A stretch of 64,000 nt of DNA. Origin: Deltaproteobacteria bacterium (lineage in GTDB: Bacteria; Myxococcota_A; Polyangia; Nannocystales; Nannocystaceae). Shown here piece after piece: positions 55,338 through 62,045 of the stretch. Every line of letters starts with the position of its first letter. Within the stretch, counting starts at the first letter, position 1. The DNA is taken from NCBI GenBank assembly GCA_016709225.1, contig JADJEE010000002.1, positions 496,001 through 560,000 on the forward strand. The letters run 5' to 3'. Both the position numbers and the translations under genes were made by a program. Below the pieces are notes generated by a model that saw nothing but the letters and a program-made list of their open reading frames with translations, was not told the DNA's origin and did not search any database.

Positions 55338-55712
55338 ATGGCACACGACCACGCAGCACTCGATCGCGAGCTCAACGCAATGATCGCCTCCGGCAAGGCG
55401 ATGGAGGCCTTCGAGAAGTTCTACGCCGAAGACTGCAGCATGCAGGAGAACCTCGATGCCCCGCGCGTGGGCAAGGCCGCCTGCCGCGACTACGAGATTG
55501 CGTTCTTCTCCAACATCGCCGAGTTCAAGCGCGGCGAGCTGCTCGCCCAGGCCTGCGAGGGCGACCGCAGCTACAGCGAGTGGGCCTTCGCGGCGTCGTT
55601 CAAGGACGGTAGCCAGATGGACAACACCCAGGTCGCCGCCCGCAAGTGGAAGGACGGCAAGGTGGTGTACGAGCGCTTCTACTACAACCCGAACTTCAAG
55701 CCCGCGGGCTGA
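55338..55712 (+). CDS. SnoaL/NTF2-like protein
   Basis: A 124-residue cone-shaped NTF2-fold protein. It starts with a helix (ALDRELNAMIASGKAMEAFEKFYAEDCSMQEN), then a Gly-containing region and four to five strands (GDRSYSEWAFAASFKDGSQMDNTQVAARKW), ending in YYNPNFKP. Members are isomerases, dehydratases or ligand binders. Polar residues in the pocket (for example Glu31, Asp32) are plausible catalysts but not proven. A hairpin overlapping its stop probably ends the transcript. Monocistronic. Confidence 0.85.
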   Translation: MAHDHAALDRELNAMIASGKAMEAFEKFYAEDCSMQENLDAPRVGKAACRDYEIAFFSNIAEFKRGELLAQACEGDRSYSEWAFAASFKDGSQMDNTQVAARKWKDGKVVYERFYYNPNFKPAG

Positions 55713-55722
55713 TCCCGCGGGC
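55700..55722. terminator. GC-rich perfect hairpin at the stop of the NTF2-like gene
   Basis: GCCCGCGGG (55700-55708) and CCCGCGGGC (55714-55722) form a 9-bp stem around the 5-base loop CTGAT, which contains the stop codon start. It lies between convergent genes and could end both transcripts. There is no T run. Confidence 0.45.
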
Positions 55723-55744
55723 TCCGACAAAGCGTCCTCGGCGA

Positions 55745-58396
55745 TCAGCCGTCGCCGAGGGCCTTGGTCGCGAGCTCGAAGACGTCGCGCGAGACCCCGG
55801 GGCGCGCGATCAATCGCGACAGCTCGCCCTTCATCGCCGCACCGCGAGCCTCGTCGAGTCGACGCCACTGCACCAGCGCACCGACCAGGCGCGCGGCGAG
55901 CTGGGGATTGACCGGATCGATCTCGAGGATCGCGTCGGCCAAGAGCTGGTAGCCGCCACCACCGAGATCGTGGAAGCGCACCTGGTTGCGCACCGAGAAG
56001 CTGCCGAGCAGCGCGCGGGCGCGGTTGGGGTTGCGCAGGTTGAACTCCGGATCGCCACGCAGCGCCTGCACGCGGGTGAGCGTGTCGGTACGCTGCGAGG
56101 TCGCCTGTACCGCGAACCACTTGTCGAGCACCAGCGGATCGTGGCCGAAGCGGCGCCGGAACTCGGCCAGCGGGGCCTCGGCGACGTCGCCTTCGACGTC
56201 GACCAGGCACGCCAGCGCCGCCATGATGTCGGTCATGTTGTCGGCCTCGCGGCACTGCGCGAGCGCGAGCGCGATGCCGTCTTGCTCGCCGCTGGCCACC
56301 AGATAGCGCAGCGCGGCGTTGCGGGCCCGCCGGGCGGCGATGTCGGCCTGCTCCACACGGTACGGCACTGCCGGACGCTCGGCGTGGTAGCGGCCGAAGA
56401 ACGCGGGCAGGTGCGCGCGCGCGATGCTGACGACCGCGTGCTCGCGCGCGGCGTGGATGCCGTCGATGTCGACGCGCTCGGCGTGCTGCGCCAGCACCCG
56501 CTCGTCGGGCAGCGTCAGCATCGACGCGCGCAGCGAGCCATCGAGCCCGGGGTCGTCGATGAGGCGTCCCATCGCGGCCACGAACCGCGCCTCGAGCTGC
56601 AGCGGTCGGCCCGCGGCGCGCTCGCGCACCAGTGCCGCCATGCTGGCCTCGGCGAGGGTCTGCGCGGCATCCCAGCGCGCGAACGCGTCGGCGTCGTGGG
56701 CCATCAGGAAGGCGAGTTCGTCGGTGGTGCGATCGAATCGCAGCTTCACCGGCGCCGTGAAGCCGCGCAGCAGCGACAGCACCGGCGGTTCGGTGATACC
56801 GCCGAACACCCAGCGGGCCTCAGCCTCACGCAGCTCGAGCAGTGCAGTGGTGCCCCGCGCCGTGACGTGGCCCTCGCGCGGCGACAGCGGCAGATCGCGG
56901 CCGTCGGGGCCCAGCAGACCGACGGCGACGGGGATGTGCATCGGCGTCCAGCTCGCGGCATCGACGTTGACCGGGGCGCGCTGGCGCAGCACCACGGTCT
57001 GCGTGGCCTGTTCGCGATCGAAGCGCGCCTCGACCTCCACGATGGGCGTGCCTGCGCGCTCGTACCACAGCGCAAACTGGTCGAGATCGACGCCGCCACC
57101 CGCCGCCATGGCCGCGCGGAAGTCGTCGCAGGTGACCGCCTGACCGTCGTGGCGGCGGAAGTACTCGTCCATGCCGCGGCGGAAGCCATCGGCACCGAGC
57201 AGCGTGTGCATCATGCGGATGACCTCCGCGCCCTTGTTGTACACCGTGACGGTGTAGAAGTTGTTCATCTCGATGTACGAGTCGGGGCGGATCGGATGCG
57301 CCGTGGGCGACTGGTCCTCGGCGAACTGCGCCGTGCGCAGCGTGATGACGTCGTGGATGCGCTTGACCGCCGCCGAGGTCATGTCGGCGGTGAACAACTC
57401 GTCGCGGAACACCGTGAGCCCCTCCTTCAGCGTCAGCTGGAACCAGTCGCGGCAGGTCACACGGTTGCCGGTCCAGTTGTGGAAGTACTCGTGGGCGATG
57501 ACGCCTTCGATGTCTTCGTAGTCGTCGTCGGTGGCGATCTCGGGCCGCGCCAGCACGTACTTGGCGTTGAAGATGTTGAGGCCCTTGTTCTCCATCGCGG
57601 CCATGTTGAAGTCGCCGACCGCGACGATCATGTAGAGGTCGAGGTCGTACTCGAGCCCGAAGGTCTGCTCGTCCCACGCCATCGCGCGCTGCAGCGAGCG
57701 CAGCGCGTGGTCGCAGGCGTCGACGTTGTCGGGCTCGACCCAGATCTCGAGCTTCACCGCGCGCCCCGAGCGAGTCGTGAAGTCGGCGCTGCGGCAGCGT
57801 AGGTCGGCGGCGACCAGCGCGAACAGGTAGCTCGGCTTGGGGAATGGGTCCTCCCAGCGCGCGAGGTGGCGACCGTCGTCCAGCACCTTGGTCTCGATGC
57901 GATTGCCGTTCGACAGCAGCACCGGGTACTTGCCGGCGTCGGCGACGATGCTCGTGCCGTAGCGTGCCATCACGTCGGGACGATCGAGGAAGTACGTGAT
58001 GCGACGGAAGCCCTCGGCCTCGCACTGCGTGCAGAAGGAGCTGCCCGAGCGGTACAGCCCCGACAGCTCGGTGTTGTCCTGCGGCTCGATCTCCACCTCG
58101 GTGCGCAGCTCGAAGCTGTCGAGGTCGGTGGCGATCGAGAGGCTGTCGTCGCCGACGGTGTACTCGCCCGGGCCCAGCGCGCGGCCGTCGAGGGCGACCG
58201 AGATTAGCGCCAGCGCCTCGCCGTCGAGCCGCAGTGCCGCCGCCCGCGGCACCGCGTCGTTGCGGCGTACCGACATCGTCGCGACCACACGGGTGTGCTC
58301 CTCGCGGAGGTCGAAGGCCAGATCGATGCGGTCGATCCAGAAGTCGGGCGGACGGTAGTCGCGTCGCTGGATGGGCTCGGGCCGCGGGTCTTTCAT
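55745..58396 (-). CDS. pepN: aminopeptidase N (M1 family)
   Basis: An 883-residue M1 metallo-aminopeptidase. The zinc site HEYFHNW with a downstream Glu in LKEGLTVFRDE, and the exopeptidase motif as AAMENKG (family GAMEN with Gly replaced by Ala) are clear. The FGLEYDLDLYMIVAVGDFNMAAMENKGLNIFN block and the long C-terminal helical solenoid (residues about 540-880) are as in E. coli PepN. It removes N-terminal residues from peptides in the cytoplasm. ATG 58396 gives the standard N-terminus (MKDPRPEPIQRRDYRPP). It is divergent from the GntR gene, sharing the 131-bp region that holds the palindromic operator. Confidence 0.96.
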   Translation of the reverse strand: MKDPRPEPIQRRDYRPPDFWIDRIDLAFDLREEHTRVVATMSVRRNDAVPRAAALRLDGEALALISVALDGRALGPGEYTVGDDSLSIATDLDSFELRTEVEIEPQDNTELSGLYRSGSSFCTQCEAEGFRRITYFLDRPDVMARYGTSIVADAGKYPVLLSNGNRIETKVLDDGRHLARWEDPFPKPSYLFALVAADLRCRSADFTTRSGRAVKLEIWVEPDNVDACDHALRSLQRAMAWDEQTFGLEYDLDLYMIVAVGDFNMAAMENKGLNIFNAKYVLARPEIATDDDYEDIEGVIAHEYFHNWTGNRVTCRDWFQLTLKEGLTVFRDELFTADMTSAAVKRIHDVITLRTAQFAEDQSPTAHPIRPDSYIEMNNFYTVTVYNKGAEVIRMMHTLLGADGFRRGMDEYFRRHDGQAVTCDDFRAAMAAGGGVDLDQFALWYERAGTPIVEVEARFDREQATQTVVLRQRAPVNVDAASWTPMHIPVAVGLLGPDGRDLPLSPREGHVTARGTTALLELREAEARWVFGGITEPPVLSLLRGFTAPVKLRFDRTTDELAFLMAHDADAFARWDAAQTLAEASMAALVRERAAGRPLQLEARFVAAMGRLIDDPGLDGSLRASMLTLPDERVLAQHAERVDIDGIHAAREHAVVSIARAHLPAFFGRYHAERPAVPYRVEQADIAARRARNAALRYLVASGEQDGIALALAQCREADNMTDIMAALACLVDVEGDVAEAPLAEFRRRFGHDPLVLDKWFAVQATSQRTDTLTRVQALRGDPEFNLRNPNRARALLGSFSVRNQVRFHDLGGGGYQLLADAILEIDPVNPQLAARLVGALVQWRRLDEARGAAMKGELSRLIARPGVSRDVFELATKALGDG

Positions 58397-58471
58397 GGCG
58401 CTCGGCAGGATAGACCACGCGCGCGCGCCGCCCCGGAGCCGGCCCCTTCCCCACCCCGGTTCGCTCACACC

Positions 58472-58489
58472 GGTCATGTGGTATGACCA
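58472..58489. promoter_or_regulatory. FadR/GntR-type palindromic operator
   Basis: GGTCAT (58472-58477) and ATGACC (58483-58488) form a perfect inverted repeat around GTGGT, and within it TGGTATGACCA (58479-58489) fits the TGGTnnnACCA half-site pattern of FadR-subfamily regulators. It lies 39 bp before the GntR start codon and 76 bp before the divergent pepN start, so it probably mediates autoregulation and could also affect pepN. Confidence 0.7.
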
Positions 58490-58527
58490 GTTGACCATCG
58501 GATGGCCGGGTGACATAGAAGGAAGAG

Positions 58528-59289
58528 ATGGCCCTGCAGCGCATCGCCAAGCGAACCCTCTCCGACGAGGTCTTCGAGCAGCTCTCGGCGGAGATCGTCC
58601 AGGGCCGCATGAAGCCCGGGGTCGCGCTGCCGGCCGAGCGCGAGCTCTGCGAGACCCTCGGCGTCAACCGCGGCGCGTTGCGCGAGGCCCTGCGGCGGCT
58701 GGCCCAGGCCGGGCTGGTGTCGATTGCGCAGGGCGGCGCGACCAAGGTGCTCGACTACCGGCGCAACGCCGGGCTCGACCTGCTGACCCACGTGCTCTTC
58801 CGCGACGGCGGCACCATCGATCTCGACGTCGCCCGCAGCGTGATGGAGATCCGCGCCGCGCTCGCGCCCGACATCGCCCGCCTGGCCGCGCGCCGGGCCG
58901 ATGCGGCCACGGTCGCGGAGCTGTTCGCGATCGTCGAGCGCATGCAGCTGGCGCCCGAAGACCTCGACCTCTTGCAGGAGCTGTCGCTCGACTTCTGGGA
59001 CGCGCTCGTACGCGGCTCCGACAACATCGCCTACGAGCTCGCGTTCAACACGTTGCGCGTCACCTACGACACGGTCCGCACCGCGCTCGTGCACGTGATG
59101 GCGGACGAGCTGCAAGACCTGGCCAGCTACCGCGCGATCGCCTCGGCGGTCGAGCGCCGCGACGACGTGTCGGCCAAGCACGTCGCGGGCGCGCTGGTCG
59201 AGCACGGCACCCATCGCATGTTCGAGCTCATCGCGGCGCTGGGCCAGCGCAGCACCACCCCCGAGGGCAACGCAGGAGGACCATCATGA
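58528..59289 (+). CDS. GntR-family (FadR-type) transcriptional regulator
   Basis: A 253-residue FadR/GntR regulator. The winged helix-turn-helix (TLSDEVFEQLSAEIVQGRMKPGVALPAERELCETLGVNRGALREALRRL within residues 9-60) is followed by an all-helical FCD-like effector domain (about 85-235) with RSVMEIRAALAPDIARLAARR. A GAAGGA ribosome-binding site precedes ATG 58528. Its gene overlaps the fatty-acid hydroxylase gene (ATGA). A palindromic operator lies just upstream, which supports autoregulation. It may sense an acyl compound, given its partner; that is inference. Confidence 0.93.
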   Translation: MALQRIAKRTLSDEVFEQLSAEIVQGRMKPGVALPAERELCETLGVNRGALREALRRLAQAGLVSIAQGGATKVLDYRRNAGLDLLTHVLFRDGGTIDLDVARSVMEIRAALAPDIARLAARRADAATVAELFAIVERMQLAPEDLDLLQELSLDFWDALVRGSDNIAYELAFNTLRVTYDTVRTALVHVMADELQDLASYRAIASAVERRDDVSAKHVAGALVEHGTHRMFELIAALGQRSTTPEGNAGGPS

Positions 59290-59978
59290 AGACCGTCGCC
59301 TCACGACTCGGGCTCGGTGCCCGTCGCACCCCGATCGACCCGCGCGCGCCGGGCCTGACGATGCCCGCCGCGGTGTCGTACTTCGCGCGGCGCCCGTCGG
59401 CGATCTTCTTGTTCGCGATGCTGGTGCTGGCGCTGGCGGTGCGCCTGTGGCTGGGCGAGTTCCGCGTGTGGGACGCGGTGCTCGCCGCGTCGCTGGTCGG
59501 CATCCACCCGCTGACGGAGTGGTTCATCCACGTCGACATCCTCCACTTCCGGCCCCGCACGTGGCGCGGGCACGCGATCGATCTCGCGGTCGCCCGCGAC
59601 CATCGGGCCCACCACGTCGATCCCCACGAGCCGCGCTGGTGGTTCATCCCCATGCGATCGCTGCTCTCGGCCTTCGTCGCCGTGGTCACGCTGTCGACCC
59701 TGTTGATGCCGACGCTACCCCTGGCCGGCACCGCGATCGCGACGATGACGGCGCTGGGGTTGGTCTACGAGTGGACCCACTACCTGTGCCACTCGAGCTG
59801 GCGCCCGCGATCGGCGTTCTACCGCGAGCTGTGGAAGCTGCACCGCCTGCACCACTTCAAGAACGAGAACTACTGGATGGGTGTGACCATGCACGCCGGC
59901 GACCGCCTGATGGGCACCCTGCCCGAGGTCGGCGACGTGGAGACCTCGCCGACCTGCCGCAATCTCGACGATCGCTGA
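59286..59978 (+). CDS. membrane fatty acid hydroxylase / sterol-desaturase family protein
   Basis: A 230-residue di-iron membrane oxygenase. The histidine clusters are present: HPLTEWFIHVDILH, DHRAHH, EWTHYLCHS and LHRLHH, which bind two irons, between four hydrophobic helices. The family hydroxylates or desaturates lipids such as 2-hydroxy fatty acids or carotenoids. A strong AGGAGG site lies in the end of the GntR gene, and the start overlaps its stop (ATGA), so the regulator and enzyme are translated together. Substrate not determined. Confidence 0.9.
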   Translation: MKTVASRLGLGARRTPIDPRAPGLTMPAAVSYFARRPSAIFLFAMLVLALAVRLWLGEFRVWDAVLAASLVGIHPLTEWFIHVDILHFRPRTWRGHAIDLAVARDHRAHHVDPHEPRWWFIPMRSLLSAFVAVVTLSTLLMPTLPLAGTAIATMTALGLVYEWTHYLCHSSWRPRSAFYRELWKLHRLHHFKNENYWMGVTMHAGDRLMGTLPEVGDVETSPTCRNLDDR

Positions 59979-60008
59979 GCCACGTCGTGGGGGCGGTCGC
60001 CGGCGTCG

Positions 60009-60188
60009 GGGAAGAACGTCGAGCATCACCGCGAGCCGATCGGGATCGATGCCCTGGCTGGCGGGCGTGGTGCTGGTCCCGCTGAAAGCCGGTGCGTCCG
60101 GCCCGGGCTCGGTGCATCCGGCCGGGCAGGCAGCGAGCGCGAGGGCGAGGAGTCGAGCGCCTCCCCCATTCGAGCGCTCGGGCGTCAT
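60009..60188 (-). pseudogene. possible 5' remnant of a lipoprotein gene
   Basis: From ATG 60188 on the minus strand, about 60 residues look like the start of a lipoprotein: a short basic part, LLALALAACPAGC (a candidate lipobox) and a Thr/Ser/Pro segment with GIDPDRLAVMLDVLP. After this the frame turns Arg/Pro-rich and runs into the fatty-acid hydroxylase gene on the other strand, so no body follows. This may be a truncated gene left by rearrangement, or chance. It lies just upstream of the lanthipeptide locus and may mark its left edge. Confidence 0.3.
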
Positions 60189-60262
60189 CGCGGGACCACG
60201 GCCCGACAAGGGGTCTACGACGCGGAGCCCCATCACGTGGGACGCGCCGGAGAGCCTCGACC

Positions 60263-61021
60263 ATGAACGACCCCAAGCAACCGAAGAAGCCCGTGTACCT
60301 CGGCGCTCCTGCCTCCCACCCCTCGCGCCGCGAGGTCCTCGAGGTACTCGCAACGCTCGGCGCCGTGGCGGTCGCGACCGCGCCGTCGATCGCCGAGGCC
60401 GCGACATGGACCGAGATCCCCCACGGCGAGATCATCGAGATGGCGATGACCGACGCCAACTATCGAACCAAGCTGCTCGCGAATCCGAAGAAGACCCTCA
60501 CCCAGATCAACGGTCTGTCGTTCCCTGCGAACGTCACGGTGGTCGTGGTCACGGACACGCTGGCGCAGATCCACGCGGTGCTCTCCTCCGAGCCGGGAAT
60601 GCGCGGACCCGAGATCGGTGTCGTGGGCGAAATTCTCACGGCATATCGGACCAACCCCGCATTCCGCCAGCAGATGCTCGCCGACCCGAAAGCTGCGTTC
60701 GAGGCGTGGACCGGCGCCGTCGTTCCCGAGGCACTGCACGTGGTCGCGGTTCAGGAGACCAAGACGTACCGCGTGATCCAGCTCCCCGCCGCCGGAACGC
60801 TGGATCTCGAGACACTGGCCGACGTCCGGGACGTCTGGGCCGACGAACCCGAGACCGAAGCCAGCTGGTGGACGCCCGCTCCGGCTCCGCCGCCGACGAC
60901 GGTCACGATCACGAGTGCGCAGGCCTGCAACTGCTGGTCGCTCGGCTCGCAGTACGAGTCACAGGCACCCAACTGCTGCTTCGACGACGACCCCCCCGAA
61001 CCCGTGCCCGAGAATCCCTGA
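60263..61021 (+). CDS. RiPP precursor: Tat-like signal, tandem NHLP leader modules and Cys-rich core
   Basis: A 252-residue precursor from ATG 60263. Residues 21-47 read SRREVLEVLATLGAVAVA and end in an AEA-type site, like a twin-arginine signal peptide. Two NHLP (nitrile-hydratase-alpha-like leader) modules follow at about 57-107 and 123-175. Both share the spacing of Thr/Asn-Pro or Asp-Ala, Phe/Tyr-Arg, a Leu-x-x-(Asn/Asp)-Pro-Lys helix and Pro-x-x-(Val/Leu) strand (YRTKLLANPKKTLTQ and FRQQMLADPKAAFEA). Residues 203-252 hold all four Cys (222, 224, 238, 239) with nine Ser/Thr between 204 and 233, the material for lanthionine rings. No Gly-Gly cleavage site is seen. The lanM gene lies two genes downstream. 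Confidence 0.85.
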   Translation: MNDPKQPKKPVYLGAPASHPSRREVLEVLATLGAVAVATAPSIAEAATWTEIPHGEIIEMAMTDANYRTKLLANPKKTLTQINGLSFPANVTVVVVTDTLAQIHAVLSSEPGMRGPEIGVVGEILTAYRTNPAFRQQMLADPKAAFEAWTGAVVPEALHVVAVQETKTYRVIQLPAAGTLDLETLADVRDVWADEPETEASWWTPAPAPPPTTVTITSAQACNCWSLGSQYESQAPNCCFDDDPPEPVPENP

Positions 61022-61028
61022 GCCCGTC

Positions 61029-62045
61029 ATGATTCCATCGTTACGCGGCCAGCTCGATCTCGTGCGACCACACCTCGTGCCTCGGATCTGCTCGGAAGCA
61101 GACTTCCGGGCGGTGCAAGATCTCGGCGACGAACTGCCGGTGGTTGCGACCTCGGGGTTCGAGTATGCGATGAAGGGTCCGCGGCGCGGAGTCGATCTAT
61201 CGATCGCGTTCCGCCGTCCGCAGCCAGCGGGTCGATACCTCGCCAGCGATGACGGGGTGGGCACGCGAGTACGGGCGCTGCTGGCTGCGGCCGCGGACCC
61301 CGGATCGAAGCTGTACGACGCGTTCGGCGTGTACTGGCTCGAGTTCGATACCAGCGTGGGTGAGCGGCGACCGTCGCTGTTCGCCGGGCCGCGTGCAGCC
61401 GAGCCCAGTGACGTCATCATTCGCGCCAGCGAAATCGTTCTCGACGCTCCACTGGCGCCCGTCGTCCGTCGCGCGGTGGCGCGCTGGAGCGCACCGCGGT
61501 CCGGGGTCAAGCTGTTCCAGGCCGGGTGGATGCTCGGTCGACCGCGTCCGGGGCTTCGCCTGTGCTTCTGCACAGCCGAGGCCGAGACGATGCAGGCATT
61601 GATCGCCGAGATGACGAGCGGAGAACAACGCGACCTACTCGTCGATGCATGCCGACGATATGCTGACCTCACGTCGGAGATTGCGTTGGCGGTCGACGTC
61701 GGCGAGGGCGAGATTGCCCCGCGGGTGGGCCTCGAGCTCGGGTTCCGCGGGTGGAAGCCCGAGCAGTCGCTGCCACGCTGGGGCGACCTCCTCGATCGTT
61801 TGGTCGCCGAAGATCTGTGCTCGCGCAGTGACTGCCGGGCGCTCCTGTCTTGGCCGGGTCGCATGAACGAGCAGTCCGCCGCCGGCGCATGGCCGGTGCA
61901 CCTTCGCGGGGCAGGCACGCTGCTCGGCCCGTACCGAGCACACATCGATCGCGCGCTGAACCACGTGAAACTGGTGGCACAGCAAGGCGTGGTGACGGAC
62001 GCGAAGGCGTATCTCGTCGTCCTGCAGACCTGGGCACGGGCATGA
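61029..62045 (+). CDS. unknown protein between RiPP precursor and lanM
   Basis: A 338-residue cytoplasmic-looking protein from ATG 61029, 7 bp after the precursor stop, with its own stop overlapping the lanM start (ATGA at 62042-62045). I recognise no family. It has short aromatic/charged segments (SGFEYAMKGPRRGVDLSIAFRR, YDAFGVYWLEFD), a Cys-Phe-Cys (LCFCTAEAE) at about 178-180 and a C-terminal part with LELGFRGWKPEQSLPRWGDLL and a second Cys pair (LCSRSDC). Order in the operon suggests a precursor-binding or maturation partner. No signal peptide or membrane helix; no kinase, cyclase or protease motif is visible. Confidence 0.8.
   Translation: MIPSLRGQLDLVRPHLVPRICSEADFRAVQDLGDELPVVATSGFEYAMKGPRRGVDLSIAFRRPQPAGRYLASDDGVGTRVRALLAAAADPGSKLYDAFGVYWLEFDTSVGERRPSLFAGPRAAEPSDVIIRASEIVLDAPLAPVVRRAVARWSAPRSGVKLFQAGWMLGRPRPGLRLCFCTAEAETMQALIAEMTSGEQRDLLVDACRRYADLTSEIALAVDVGEGEIAPRVGLELGFRGWKPEQSLPRWGDLLDRLVAEDLCSRSDCRALLSWPGRMNEQSAAGAWPVHLRGAGTLLGPYRAHIDRALNHVKLVAQQGVVTDAKAYLVVLQTWARA

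Noticed and set aside
60009..60188. A second RiPP precursor
   Set aside because: It has no NHLP module and is on the opposite strand; its start looks like a lipoprotein signal instead.
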